This document shows positions 49,863-57,787 of a stretch of 64,000 bases of DNA, in pieces. The DNA lies in the NCBI RefSeq assembly GCF_003627795.1, contig NZ_CP032685.1:434001-498000 (forward strand), read 5' to 3'. Source of the stretch: Rhizobium sp. CCGE531 (GTDB taxonomy: Bacteria > Pseudomonadota > Alphaproteobacteria > Rhizobiales > Rhizobiaceae). Position numbers and translations under genes: made by a program. A model generated the notes under the pieces. It saw only the letters and a program-made list of their open reading frames with translations. It was not told where the DNA came from and did not search any database. Each line of letters begins with the position of its first letter. Positions within the stretch are counted from its first letter, which is position 1.

Positions 49863-50954
49863 TCAGGCTGTGATATCTGGCTGGGCTGGGGATCCGGCGA
49901 CACCGCGAAGCAGCCCGCGGGTCGTGACCACGCCGACGATGGAACCGTTATCGACTACGGCCAAAGCATCGCGCTCCGATTTCATCGTGAGATCGATGAG
50001 CTCGCCGATATCGGCTTCCGGGGTGGTTTTGAGCAGTGCGTTCACGTCATGCTGTGGCTGCAGGCTCTTATATTCCGCGATCGACTGCATGACCGAATGG
50101 GCCTTGACGAGATGAACCCTGGATATGCCCGCCACGAAATCGGCGACATAATCGTCGGCGGGTTTCGTGACGATTTCTTCCGCGGTTCCGACCTGGACGA
50201 TGACGCCGTCCTTCATGATGGCGATCCGGTCACCGATGCGGATGGCTTCTTCGAGATCATGGGTGATGAAGACCGCGGATTTGCCGAGCGATTTCGTCAA
50301 CTGCCGGAATTCGTCCTGCAACTGGCGGCGAATGAGGGGATCGAGCGCACTGAACGGCTCGTCCATCAGAATGATCTCGGGATCGGCGGCCAATGCGCGG
50401 GCAAGACCGACGCGTTGCTGCATGCCGCCCGACAATTCGGCGGGATATCGCGACGTCCAGTCGGAAAGGCCGACCTTGTCGAGTGCCGCTCGCGCCGTCT
50501 TGTTGCGCTCGTCCTTTGGCACGCCGCGCACTTCCAGGCCGAATGCTGCATTCTCGAGGACCGTCCGATTGGGGAGCAGGGCCACACTCTGGAACACCAT
50601 GCCGATGTTGCGTGCGCGCATGTCGCGTAGTTCGGCTGCGTTCAACTTGCCGATCTCTTTGCCTTTGATCGTGATCCTGCCGAGGCTCGGCTCGATAAGG
50701 CGATTGAGGAGGCGCACCAGTGTGGATTTACCGCTTCCGGAGAGCCCCATGATGCAGAAGATCTCGCCGCGGCGGACCTGCAGGTGGGCATCGGCGACAC
50801 CGACGACACAGTTGAACTCCTCAAGCACCTGTTTCTTGGAGAGGCCGCGCTCGGAAACGGCCTTCACGGCGGCGGTCGCACGCGCACCGAATATCTTCCA
50901 AACGTTGCGGCAATCGACCAGGACTTCGCTGGCGTTTTCCATGACAGTGTTCAT
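49863..50954 (-). CDS. ProV-type ABC importer ATPase with C-terminal CBS region
   Basis: This cytoplasmic ATPase of 363 residues has Walker A GLSGSGKST at 70-78, the Q-loop in IGMVFQSVALLPNRTV, signature LSGGMQQRVGLA, Walker B IILMDEPFSALDP and the H-loop VFITHDLEEA. The N-terminal VWKIFG and the insertion ERGLSKKQVLEEFNCVVGVADAHLQV (family core GLSKxxV) are diagnostic of ProV/OpuAA. A C-terminal CBS-type segment (about 290-355, ERDALAVVDNGSIVGVVTTRGLLRG) senses ionic strength or nucleotides in relatives. ATG 50954 has GGGGAA upstream. Confidence 0.95.
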   Translation of the reverse strand: MNTVMENASEVLVDCRNVWKIFGARATAAVKAVSERGLSKKQVLEEFNCVVGVADAHLQVRRGEIFCIMGLSGSGKSTLVRLLNRLIEPSLGRITIKGKEIGKLNAAELRDMRARNIGMVFQSVALLPNRTVLENAAFGLEVRGVPKDERNKTARAALDKVGLSDWTSRYPAELSGGMQQRVGLARALAADPEIILMDEPFSALDPLIRRQLQDEFRQLTKSLGKSAVFITHDLEEAIRIGDRIAIMKDGVIVQVGTAEEIVTKPADDYVADFVAGISRVHLVKAHSVMQSIAEYKSLQPQHDVNALLKTTPEADIGELIDLTMKSERDALAVVDNGSIVGVVTTRGLLRGVAGSPAQPDITA

Positions 50955-51008
50955 TGTATTCCCCGCGCGGCCAGTCCATTGCCGGCCTGTTCGTCTTCGT
51001 TGAGGAAT

Positions 51009-51033
51009 GCGGGCCGCCTTGATGGCGACCCGC
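51009..51033 (-). terminator. GC-rich hairpin between binding-protein and ATPase genes
   Basis: GCGGGCCGCC (51009-51018) pairs with GGCGACCCGC (51024-51033) around a 5-nt loop, with one G-T-type mismatch. It lies 8 nt after the binding-protein stop codon on the minus strand, with no T-tract. It probably protects or limits transcripts so that binding protein is made in excess over the membrane complex. Confidence 0.55.
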
Positions 51034-51041
51034 TCTAGGCG

Positions 51042-51893
51042 TCAGTTGGTGTTGATGTTTTCCCAACGCTTGATGAGATCGGCATGGCTGTCGATCCATG
51101 CGGCGACGGCCTGATCCATCGTTTTTCCGTCATTCACGGCGCTGTTGATCGCGGTGATATCGGCAAGCGGCACATAGACGCTGGCGATGACTTCACGAGC
51201 ATGCGGATAATCGGCGGAGAAGCCTTTCTTGCCGATCCAGTAGTAGCTCTGCGGCGGCGGAAAGATGCCCTTGGGATCCTTCAGGAATTTCACGTCGTAT
51301 TTCTGCACCATCCAGGACGGCTCCCAGACAGTGACGGCGATCCATTCCTTTCGGTCGACGGCCGATTTCAGGGCCGCAGTCATGGCGGCGGTGCTGCCTT
51401 CGACGAGCTGCAGTTTCAGGTCATAGCCTTTGACTGCGTTGGCCGTATCGCGCATCAGGCCCGAACCCGGTTCGATGCCGACGATTTTGCCGCCAAACTT
51501 GTCGGCATTGGCGTTCAGCTGGTCCATGGAGTCGATCGGGACGTATTTCGGTACGGCGACGCCCTGGAACAGACCATGCGAGACGGGCGAGATCTTCTCG
51601 AGGCGCTTCTTGTTCTTGTCCCAATAATCCTGCGCGACATAGTCGGTCTGGGATGCGAGGATCTGGATATCGCCCTTGCCGAGTGCCGCGTAGGCAATGC
51701 CCCATTCGGAAAACGGCACGACCTTGACCGTGTAGCCGGCATCCTCAAGCACTTTTTTGGTAATCCCGGTGATCGGTGTCAGGTCTTCCCAGGACATCGT
51801 TCCCACGGTGATGCTCTTCTCTTCCGCGTGCGCTGAGAATACGGTCATCCCGACCATCGCGGCTGCGCAAAGCGCCTTCCACAAAGTCTTCAT
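51042..51893 (-). CDS. Glycine-betaine/proline-type solute-binding protein (OpuAC family)
   Basis: This periplasmic receptor of 283 residues has a Sec signal peptide (KTLWKALCAAAMVGMTVFSAHA, cleaved after AHA at 23). It has OpuAC features: ITVGTMSWEDLTPITGITKKVLEDAGY, GIAYAALGKGDIQILASQTDY, and IGIEPGSGLMRDTANAV near 140. Trp residues (SWED, TVWEPSW, QSYYWIGK) could form the aromatic box that holds quaternary or secondary amines by cation-pi contact. The operon enzymes point to hydroxyproline, proline or a betaine form as ligand; this is inference. Confidence 0.92.
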   Translation of the reverse strand: MKTLWKALCAAAMVGMTVFSAHAEEKSITVGTMSWEDLTPITGITKKVLEDAGYTVKVVPFSEWGIAYAALGKGDIQILASQTDYVAQDYWDKNKKRLEKISPVSHGLFQGVAVPKYVPIDSMDQLNANADKFGGKIVGIEPGSGLMRDTANAVKGYDLKLQLVEGSTAAMTAALKSAVDRKEWIAVTVWEPSWMVQKYDVKFLKDPKGIFPPPQSYYWIGKKGFSADYPHAREVIASVYVPLADITAINSAVNDGKTMDQAVAAWIDSHADLIKRWENINTN

Positions 51894-51973
51894 CTTTCTT
51901 AACTCCTAGTTTTCGTTCCCGTTTTTGTTGAAGACCCACGCTTGGCTTGGTCTTCATATTGCGCGGCGACGGA

Positions 51974-53320
51974 TCATCCTTCGCGGCCTGCGCGCAATTC
52001 CTGCAAGCGGATCACTGAATTGATGCCGAGCCAGGCAAAGGGCTCGGGTGGCAGCCTAGATGGCGCCGCGTGATCCATGTATTGTTCGAGATGCCTAGAT
52101 GTTGTTCCCGTCGCCAGTTCAGCCGCCATCATGCCGGCAAGCGTGCTCTTGACGGTGCCGAGCCCGTTTTCGCAGCACGCCGAATAAAGCCCTTCCTCGA
52201 TTTCGCCGAACGCCGGCACGTGGTTCCGGCTCAGGCATAAACGCCCGGCCCAGCTGTATTCGAAGGGGACGTCCTTGAGCCCGGGGAACCGTGCATCGAG
52301 GGAGTTTCTATGCTCCCTGGCCATCTTGGCCATGCGGTGATCCGATACCGTGATCGTGGTCTCGTAGGTGTATTTCGTGCGAATGACGATGCGCGACTGT
52401 CCGCCCGAGGTGATCTTTCGCACGGTCGCGCCCATGGCATCGGCGGGAAGCAATGCCCATTTGTCCCGGCCTGAGACTTTCTGCTCGACGTCCGCGGCCG
52501 GAAAAGGCGCCGTCATCGAGGCATAGGCGAAGATATGCATCAGGCGGCCGCTAAAATGGCCGAAATCGCTGACGTGACCGTTGACACCGAGGATAACGCG
52601 AGCGGCGGTGACCTTGCCGCGGCTCGAAACCGCCGTCCATGCCCCGCTCTCGCGCGTCAACGAGGTCACCGGTGAATGCTCGAAGATATCGATCTTGCGC
52701 GACAGTCCTGCAGCCAATTCGCGGACATAGTCGGCTGGCTGGATCAGCACCGCACCCGGCGTAAACAGGCCGCCAAGGTAATAGTCGGAGCCGGTGATCT
52801 CTCGCATTTGCGCGGCGTCGAGAAACGCATGTTTTTCGTCCGCGCTCCTCAAGGATTGGCCGAAGCTGATGTTCAGCTTCATTCCGCGTGCCGTCGCTGC
52901 AGCGTTGATCTTGCCCGCCGGGTCGAAAGTCTGAGGCGACATGGCGTATTCGTCGGCGGCTCCTTTCGCAAAAGCGATCGCAGCCCGGTTCTGGGCCATC
53001 TCCAGGCGGGTAGCGTCGAGGCCACCGCTCGAATATTCGCTCGACGACAGGTTATGCGGGACGTCGATCATGAAGCCGGAATTGCGGCCCGACGTCCCTT
53101 TACCTACCTCGCTGGCGTCGACCACCACGATCTTATCGTCGGGCCGAAGCTGCCGCAGACGACGAGCAGCCGAAAGCCCGGCAAATCCTGCACCGATGAT
53201 CAGCCAGTCCGCCGTCACGTTGCCTTCAAGTGTCCGGACAGGGAACGTTCGCTGACTGATCGCCTCCCAGCCCGAGACGCCGTTTTCTGCCGGCAGACGT
53301 TTGACGGACGTCGTGGTCAT
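51974..53320 (-). CDS. FAD-dependent amine oxidoreductase (DAO/PuuB-like), putative D-hydroxyproline oxidase
   Basis: This flavoprotein of 448 residues has the dinucleotide motif WLIIGAGFAGLSAARRL near residues 38-54, the second glycine motif GKGTSGRNSGFMIDVPH near 78-94, typical of PuuB/OrdL-type oxidases, and a C-terminal FAD contact GLYSACCENGLGTVKSTLAG near 380-400. In sequence it is closest to gamma-glutamylputrescine-oxidase-like proteins; in this operon, between a semialdehyde dehydrogenase and an epimerase-like gene, it could oxidise D-4-hydroxyproline to the pyrroline carboxylate (HypO role). ATG 53320 overlaps the dehydrogenase stop (ATGA). Confidence 0.87.
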   Translation of the reverse strand: MTTTSVKRLPAENGVSGWEAISQRTFPVRTLEGNVTADWLIIGAGFAGLSAARRLRQLRPDDKIVVVDASEVGKGTSGRNSGFMIDVPHNLSSSEYSSGGLDATRLEMAQNRAAIAFAKGAADEYAMSPQTFDPAGKINAAATARGMKLNISFGQSLRSADEKHAFLDAAQMREITGSDYYLGGLFTPGAVLIQPADYVRELAAGLSRKIDIFEHSPVTSLTRESGAWTAVSSRGKVTAARVILGVNGHVSDFGHFSGRLMHIFAYASMTAPFPAADVEQKVSGRDKWALLPADAMGATVRKITSGGQSRIVIRTKYTYETTITVSDHRMAKMAREHRNSLDARFPGLKDVPFEYSWAGRLCLSRNHVPAFGEIEEGLYSACCENGLGTVKSTLAGMMAAELATGTTSRHLEQYMDHAAPSRLPPEPFAWLGINSVIRLQELRAGREG

Positions 53321-54834
53321 CGGATCGTCTCGTCCACCGAGCGATCGGAGACATCGATCCAGATGGTCTTCAGTTCGCAATAATTGTCGTGCGCGAAGAT
53401 CGACTTGTCACGTCCGCCGAAGCCGGACTCCTTGTAGCCGCCGAAAGGTGTGGTTGCATCGCCTTCGCCAAAGCAGTTGACCGTGACGAGGCCAGCCCGG
53501 ATGTCACGCGACAGTCGGATCGCATTCTTCAGGCTGCCGGTATAGACCGATGCCGTCAGGCCGTAATTGGTGTCGTTGGCAAGAGCGACGGCCTCGGCCA
53601 GCGTGTTGAACGTCGTCACCGACAGGATCGGCCCGAAGATTTCTTCCTTGAACAGCCGGCTTGCGGCCGTAACGCCGTCGACCACCGTCGGCTCGACGAA
53701 GATGCCGCCATGCGTTTCGCCGCCATGGGCGATCGTCAGCTTCTCGCTTTTGACGTCGTCGAGGAAGGATGTGACCTTTTCGTAGTGGTTCTTGCTGACC
53801 AGCGCGCCGATGCGGTTTTCCGGATCAAGGGGATCACCAGTCTTCCACTCGCGCATATAGGCGCCGATGCGCTTTAGCAGATCGTCCTTGACCTTGGCAT
53901 GGACGATGAGGCGTGAACTGGCGCTGCAGTTTTCGCCCATGTTCCAGAAGGCGCCATTGACCACCTGCTCGGCGACGAGATCGAGATCTTCGGCATCTTC
54001 CAGCACCACGGCCGGGTTCTTGCCGCCGCATTCGAGCACGACCTTCTTGAGGTTGGAATCGGCCGAATAGTGCAGGAAGCGACGGCCGGTCGGCGTCGAG
54101 CCGGTAAAGGCCACCATGTCGACATCCATGTGCAGGCCGATCGGTTCTCCGACGTCCTTGCCGCCGCCGGTGACGACATTGAAGACGCCGGCGGGAATGC
54201 CGGCTTCATGGGCAAGTTCGGCGACACGCAGCGTCGTCAGCGTCGTCTCCTGCGCCGGCTTGACGATAACCGAGCAGCCGGCCGCCAATGCCGGGCCGAT
54301 CTTCCAGGCAAGCATCAGCAGCGGGAAGTTCCAGGGCAGGACGCAGCCGACAACGCCGATCGGTTCGCGCACCACCATCGCCAGCGCGTTTGGGCCGACG
54401 GGATTGGTGTTGTCATAAAGCTTGTCGATCGCCTCGGCATGCCAACGAAGGGTGTGGATGGTGTCGGGCACGTCGACGGTCTGGCACTCGCGAACCGGCT
54501 TGCCGCTGTCGAGGCTTTCCATGACCGCCAGTTCGTGACGATTGTCTTCGAGCAGCTTGGCGAACTTGATGAGCGTCGCCTTGCGCTCGCCGGGCGAGAG
54601 TTGACGCCAACGGCCATCCTCGAAGGCTTGTTTGGCCTTGGCGACCGCATAGTCCACATCGCTGGCATTGCACGCCGCAATCTCCGCCAGCGTCTCGCCC
54701 GTCGCGGGATTGGTCGTCTTGAATGTCTTGCCGGAATTGGCCGGACGGAAGGCGCCATCGATGAAGGCATTCGTCGGGAACTGAAGGCCGGCGGCGATCG
54801 CCTTATATTCGGCGGCGGTCAAGGGTTCATGCAT
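53317..54834 (-). CDS. NAD(P)-dependent aldehyde dehydrogenase (PuuC/2-ketoglutarate-semialdehyde type)
   Basis: This cytosolic oxidoreductase of 505 residues has the cofactor motif FTGSTPTGR near 249, the general base Glu in LECGGKNPAVV near 271, the nucleophile Cys in FWNMGENCSASSRL near 305 and the C-terminal EEIFGPILSV near 403. Similarity runs to gamma-glutamyl-aminobutyraldehyde (PuuC-like) dehydrogenases. Beside a DapA-like deaminase it may instead oxidise 2-ketoglutarate semialdehyde to 2-ketoglutarate, the last hydroxyproline step (HypH role). It overlaps the DapA-like gene by 8 nt and the FAD gene by 4 nt, so the three are translationally coupled. Confidence 0.9.
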   Translation of the reverse strand: MHEPLTAAEYKAIAAGLQFPTNAFIDGAFRPANSGKTFKTTNPATGETLAEIAACNASDVDYAVAKAKQAFEDGRWRQLSPGERKATLIKFAKLLEDNRHELAVMESLDSGKPVRECQTVDVPDTIHTLRWHAEAIDKLYDNTNPVGPNALAMVVREPIGVVGCVLPWNFPLLMLAWKIGPALAAGCSVIVKPAQETTLTTLRVAELAHEAGIPAGVFNVVTGGGKDVGEPIGLHMDVDMVAFTGSTPTGRRFLHYSADSNLKKVVLECGGKNPAVVLEDAEDLDLVAEQVVNGAFWNMGENCSASSRLIVHAKVKDDLLKRIGAYMREWKTGDPLDPENRIGALVSKNHYEKVTSFLDDVKSEKLTIAHGGETHGGIFVEPTVVDGVTAASRLFKEEIFGPILSVTTFNTLAEAVALANDTNYGLTASVYTGSLKNAIRLSRDIRAGLVTVNCFGEGDATTPFGGYKESGFGGRDKSIFAHDNYCELKTIWIDVSDRSVDETIR

Positions 54835-55738
54835 GATTGGCTCCCGACGTGATCTGGGCGACCGTGCGCTTCAAGGTGGTAACGACGGTTTCGAGGGTTC
54901 TTTTTTCTTCGGAGGTCAATCCGCGCAGCGGCGTACGCACCGGACCGGCCTTGAGGCCGATGATCTCGCAGCCATGCTTGATCGACTGGACGAACTTGCC
55001 GCATTCGAGAAAGTCCATCAGCGGCAGCATCGCCGTCATGATCGCCCGGCCCTTGTCGAAGTTCTTCTCAAGCACACAGGCTTCGTAGAGCGCGACATGT
55101 TCGCGCGGCAGGAAGTTGGAACCGGCGCAGACCCAGCTCTTTGCCCCCCAGGCAAAGAATTCCAGCGCCTGATCGTCCCAGCCGCAGGAGAGCGAAATGT
55201 GCGGAAACTTCTTTGCGAGCAGATGCAGGTTGCCCATGTCGCCGGAGCTTTCCTTGATCGCCCTGACGTTCCTGGACTTGCCGACGCGGGAAAAATATTC
55301 CTCGCCCATCATCACACCCATGCGGGCAGGGTAGTTGTAGAGCATGATCGGCAGGTTGGCGGCGCGGTCGACAGTCAGCGCATGAATTGCATTTTCCTTC
55401 TCCGTCGGCAGGGCATAGGGCGGCGACGATACCAGGATCGCGTCGGCGCCGATCTCCTTTGCCGCCTTTGCATATTCGACCGAGTCTTCGGTGCGGGTTG
55501 CGCCGGTTCCGACGATGAGCGGCAGCCGGGTGCCGACGACCTGCTTGGCAAAGGCGGCAAGCTCGAAGCGCTCCTGGCTGCTCTGGGCGTAATATTCGCC
55601 GGTCGAGCCGCCGATGATGATGCCATGGACCTTGGCCTCGATGAGGCTCTCCAGGACCGCCGCGAACGCAGCCTTATCAATTTGGCCGTCCTGTCCAAGC
55701 GGGGTAATCGCCGGGGTGTAGATGCCTTCGAAGTTCAA
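54827..55738 (-). CDS. DapA superfamily enzyme, putative 1-pyrroline-4-hydroxy-2-carboxylate deaminase
   Basis: This Schiff-base enzyme of 303 residues has IIGGSTGEYY near 41-50, Tyr134 in LYNYP and Lys162 in AIKESSGD. Members with these neighbours deaminate 1-pyrroline-4-hydroxy-2-carboxylate to 2-ketoglutarate semialdehyde (HypD role). I propose TTG 55738 as the start: GGAGA lies 7 nt upstream, conserved sequence begins at once (LNFEGIYTPAITPL), and TTGA overlaps the regulator's stop codon. A longer open sequence upstream runs over the GntR gene and is not coding. Other activities of the superfamily, such as keto-acid aldolase, cannot be excluded. Confidence 0.85.
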   Translation of the reverse strand: MNFEGIYTPAITPLGQDGQIDKAAFAAVLESLIEAKVHGIIIGGSTGEYYAQSSQERFELAAFAKQVVGTRLPLIVGTGATRTEDSVEYAKAAKEIGADAILVSSPPYALPTEKENAIHALTVDRAANLPIMLYNYPARMGVMMGEEYFSRVGKSRNVRAIKESSGDMGNLHLLAKKFPHISLSCGWDDQALEFFAWGAKSWVCAGSNFLPREHVALYEACVLEKNFDKGRAIMTAMLPLMDFLECGKFVQSIKHGCEIIGLKAGPVRTPLRGLTSEEKRTLETVVTTLKRTVAQITSGANHA

Positions 55739-56445
55739 GACGATTTCTCCATCGATACGACGGGCACTTCGACGAGTGCGTCCGCCTTCATTCCCTGCGG
55801 AGCGATGAACATTTCCATGTTCTCGCGCGACAGTTCCCAATGCTCGAACACCAGGTCCACCACGGTGTCCTCATCATGCTGCGCGATCGCCTCGATGAAG
55901 CCGTCGTGGTGCTCCACGGCGAGTTGAAGCCGCTCGCGCATGTCGTCGTTCTTCGGCCGGAAGAAGGTGTGGCCGATCCGCGCGTGGTCGATCAGCAGGC
56001 GCCCCAGGCTCGGCTGCAGGTAGGCGTTGAACGACATTTCGCCGATGATTTCGTGGAAGCGGTTGTTCTCCAGCACCATGGCGAGAGCATCGCCGGAGGA
56101 ACTTGCCGAGCGAAATCGGTCCTGCGTTTCCTTCAGGTCGACGAGCTGTTTCGGCTTGAAGTTTTGAACCGCGAGCCGGCCGATCGCGGCATAAATCATC
56201 GGCGCCACCAGGAAGAAGTGCCTGAGCGTCTGATGGTTCATCGGACTGACGCGCGCACCGCGGTTTGCCCGGATGTCGATATAGCCTTCGCCTTCGAGAC
56301 GCCGGAAGATTTCCCGGACCGGTGTGCGCGAAAGTCCATATTGTTCGCTGAGCGTGGCTTCGTCCAAATCCTGATCGGGATCGAGCTCCATCGTCAGAAT
56401 CTGACGCTTTAGATCGTCGTAAAGACTGTTCTTCCCACCCTTCAT
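55735..56445 (-). CDS. GntR family (FCD) regulator of the amine/hydroxyproline operon
   Basis: This 236-residue repressor has a winged helix at about residues 6-72 (LYDDLKRQILTMELDPDQDLDEATLSEQYGLSRTPVREIFRRLEGEGYI, core DEATLSEQYGLSRTPVREI) and an FCD domain with ENNRFHEIIGEMSFN and VEHHDGFIEAIAQHD. ATG 56445 is chosen because AAGGAGGA precedes it; an upstream in-frame start (56526) lacks a site. It is the first gene of the operon running to 47131 or 46118, and its stop overlaps the DapA-like start. A 23-bp near-palindrome (56539-56561) upstream is its likely operator. Confidence 0.9.
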   Translation of the reverse strand: MKGGKNSLYDDLKRQILTMELDPDQDLDEATLSEQYGLSRTPVREIFRRLEGEGYIDIRANRGARVSPMNHQTLRHFFLVAPMIYAAIGRLAVQNFKPKQLVDLKETQDRFRSASSSGDALAMVLENNRFHEIIGEMSFNAYLQPSLGRLLIDHARIGHTFFRPKNDDMRERLQLAVEHHDGFIEAIAQHDEDTVVDLVFEHWELSRENMEMFIAPQGMKADALVEVPVVSMEKSS

Positions 56446-56538
56446 CGCGACCTTCCTCCTTGAATTCCGCCGGGAATTGAACCCATCGGGCCCCGCCGAT
56501 GAGAAAAGGTCGCATAGCCTGCTCACGGAGTCAATAAA

Positions 56539-56561
56539 ATTGTATACTCTGCGTACACAAT
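56539..56561. promoter_or_regulatory. GntR-type operator in the divergent promoter
   Basis: ATTGTATAC (56539-56547) and GTACACAAT (56553-56561) are inverse copies except one base, around a 5-nt spacer. The pattern ATTGTNNAC..GTNNACAAT is typical of FCD-type GntR operators. It lies 94 bp upstream of the GntR start at 56445 and upstream of the tandem-HTH gene on the other side, so either protein, or both, could bind here. The role is inferred. Confidence 0.6.
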
Positions 56562-56779
56562 GAATGTTCCATAGAAATACAATTATAGATTTGCGCAGCT
56601 TGAATCACGCGGGGTGGGGGCCGAGCTGGCCAACATCTGTCGCATTCCAGGCGATCCATGTTTTCGCGACTCAGCCGGCGACCGGCATGCCGGCGCTTCT
56701 ATTGGATTGCCGTTCCCTTTTTGAATATGCAATGTGGACAGCGAAGGTGCTGGCCTGCTTCGATGAAACATGGAACGAG

Positions 56780-57775
56780 ATGAGCGTATCGCATTTGGAG
56801 AGCGGCGGTCTGCGCAAGGCCAGGCTCTATGAGGAGCTTCACGGGCGATTGAAGACCCAGATCCTCACGGGGGTCGTGCCGGATGGGCTTGTGCTGACCG
56901 AGGCCGCGCTTGCAGGGCTGGCCGGCAGCAGCCGCGCGCCGGTACGCCAAGCGCTGCAGTTGCTGCTGGAGGATGGGTTGATCGCCCGGTTCGATGGCCG
57001 CGGCTTTATCGTCGGGGCGCCGGGAACGACGCCGAAACGGGTCAAGCTCGATGACTGCCTTGGCAAGTTGTTTGACGAGGAGAGCGGCAGGCCCGCGTTT
57101 GCCTGGCAGGCGCTCTACGAAGATGTCGAACACATCGTCGTCTATCGCTCCTTCTTCGGTCGTTATCGTATCAATGAAAATGAATTGGCGCGGCATTTCG
57201 GCGTTGGGCGCGGAGTGGCGCGCGATGTGCTGTTAAAGCTCGAGACGCTCGGCATCACGGAGAAGGACGATAATTTCCGCTGGTCGATCGTCCCGCTCGA
57301 CAGTCAGCGCATCCGCGACCTATACGAGGTGCGCGAGCAGATCGAGCCGGTGGCGCTCGCTAGCGCCCTCGGTGGTCTATCGGAGAAACACGTCGATTCG
57401 ATGCTTGCGCGCCTGTCGCAGGCGCTTGCGCAATATCCCGATGTCTCGGCCTCCACCATGTACGAACTGGAGCTCGACCTTCATCTGCGCAGCCTTCAGG
57501 CTTGCCCGAACAAGGAGTTCCTTAGCATCCTGAAGCGGACCCATTGCATCCTGACGCTGAGCAAGCACGTCGTCGGCAGTCGCATCAAGATGCCGGAATA
57601 CGAGCCCTTCCTTGCCGAGCACATCGGCGTGTTCAAGATGGTGCAAAAGCGCGACGAGGAAGGGCTGCGGAAAGCCATGCGCGATCACATCAGCAATTCG
57701 CAGCCCAATGTGCAGGCGCGTGCCGCCTATATCCGCGAGCACTACCAGCCGGATGAATACAGCTTCATCACCTGA
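56780..57775 (+). CDS. GntR-type regulator with two winged-helix domains
   Basis: This 331-residue protein has a first GntR-like winged helix (about residues 12-75: LYEELHGRLKTQILTGVVPDGLVLTEAALAGLAGSSRAPVRQALQLLLEDGLI, core TEAALAGLAGSSRAPVRQAL), then after a linker a second one (about 125-170) with RINENELARHFGVGRGVARDVLLKLETLGI, and a C-terminal FCD domain (about 185-320) with LDLHLRSLQACPNKEF and MVQKRDEEGLRKAMRDHI. Most GntR proteins have only one DNA-binding domain. ATG 56780 is preferred; an open frame to 56564 adds 72 unconserved residues. It is convergent with the UxaA gene, whose promoter holds a 26-bp palindrome. Confidence 0.8.
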   Translation: MSVSHLESGGLRKARLYEELHGRLKTQILTGVVPDGLVLTEAALAGLAGSSRAPVRQALQLLLEDGLIARFDGRGFIVGAPGTTPKRVKLDDCLGKLFDEESGRPAFAWQALYEDVEHIVVYRSFFGRYRINENELARHFGVGRGVARDVLLKLETLGITEKDDNFRWSIVPLDSQRIRDLYEVREQIEPVALASALGGLSEKHVDSMLARLSQALAQYPDVSASTMYELELDLHLRSLQACPNKEFLSILKRTHCILTLSKHVVGSRIKMPEYEPFLAEHIGVFKMVQKRDEEGLRKAMRDHISNSQPNVQARAAYIREHYQPDEYSFIT

Positions 57776-57787
57776 TTTGGGACAGCG

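Noticed and set aside
56564..56779. 72-codon N-terminal extension of the tandem-HTH regulator
   Set aside because: The sequence is unconserved in character and begins within 3 nt of the operator-like repeat; the domain starts shortly after ATG 56780. Not excluded completely.
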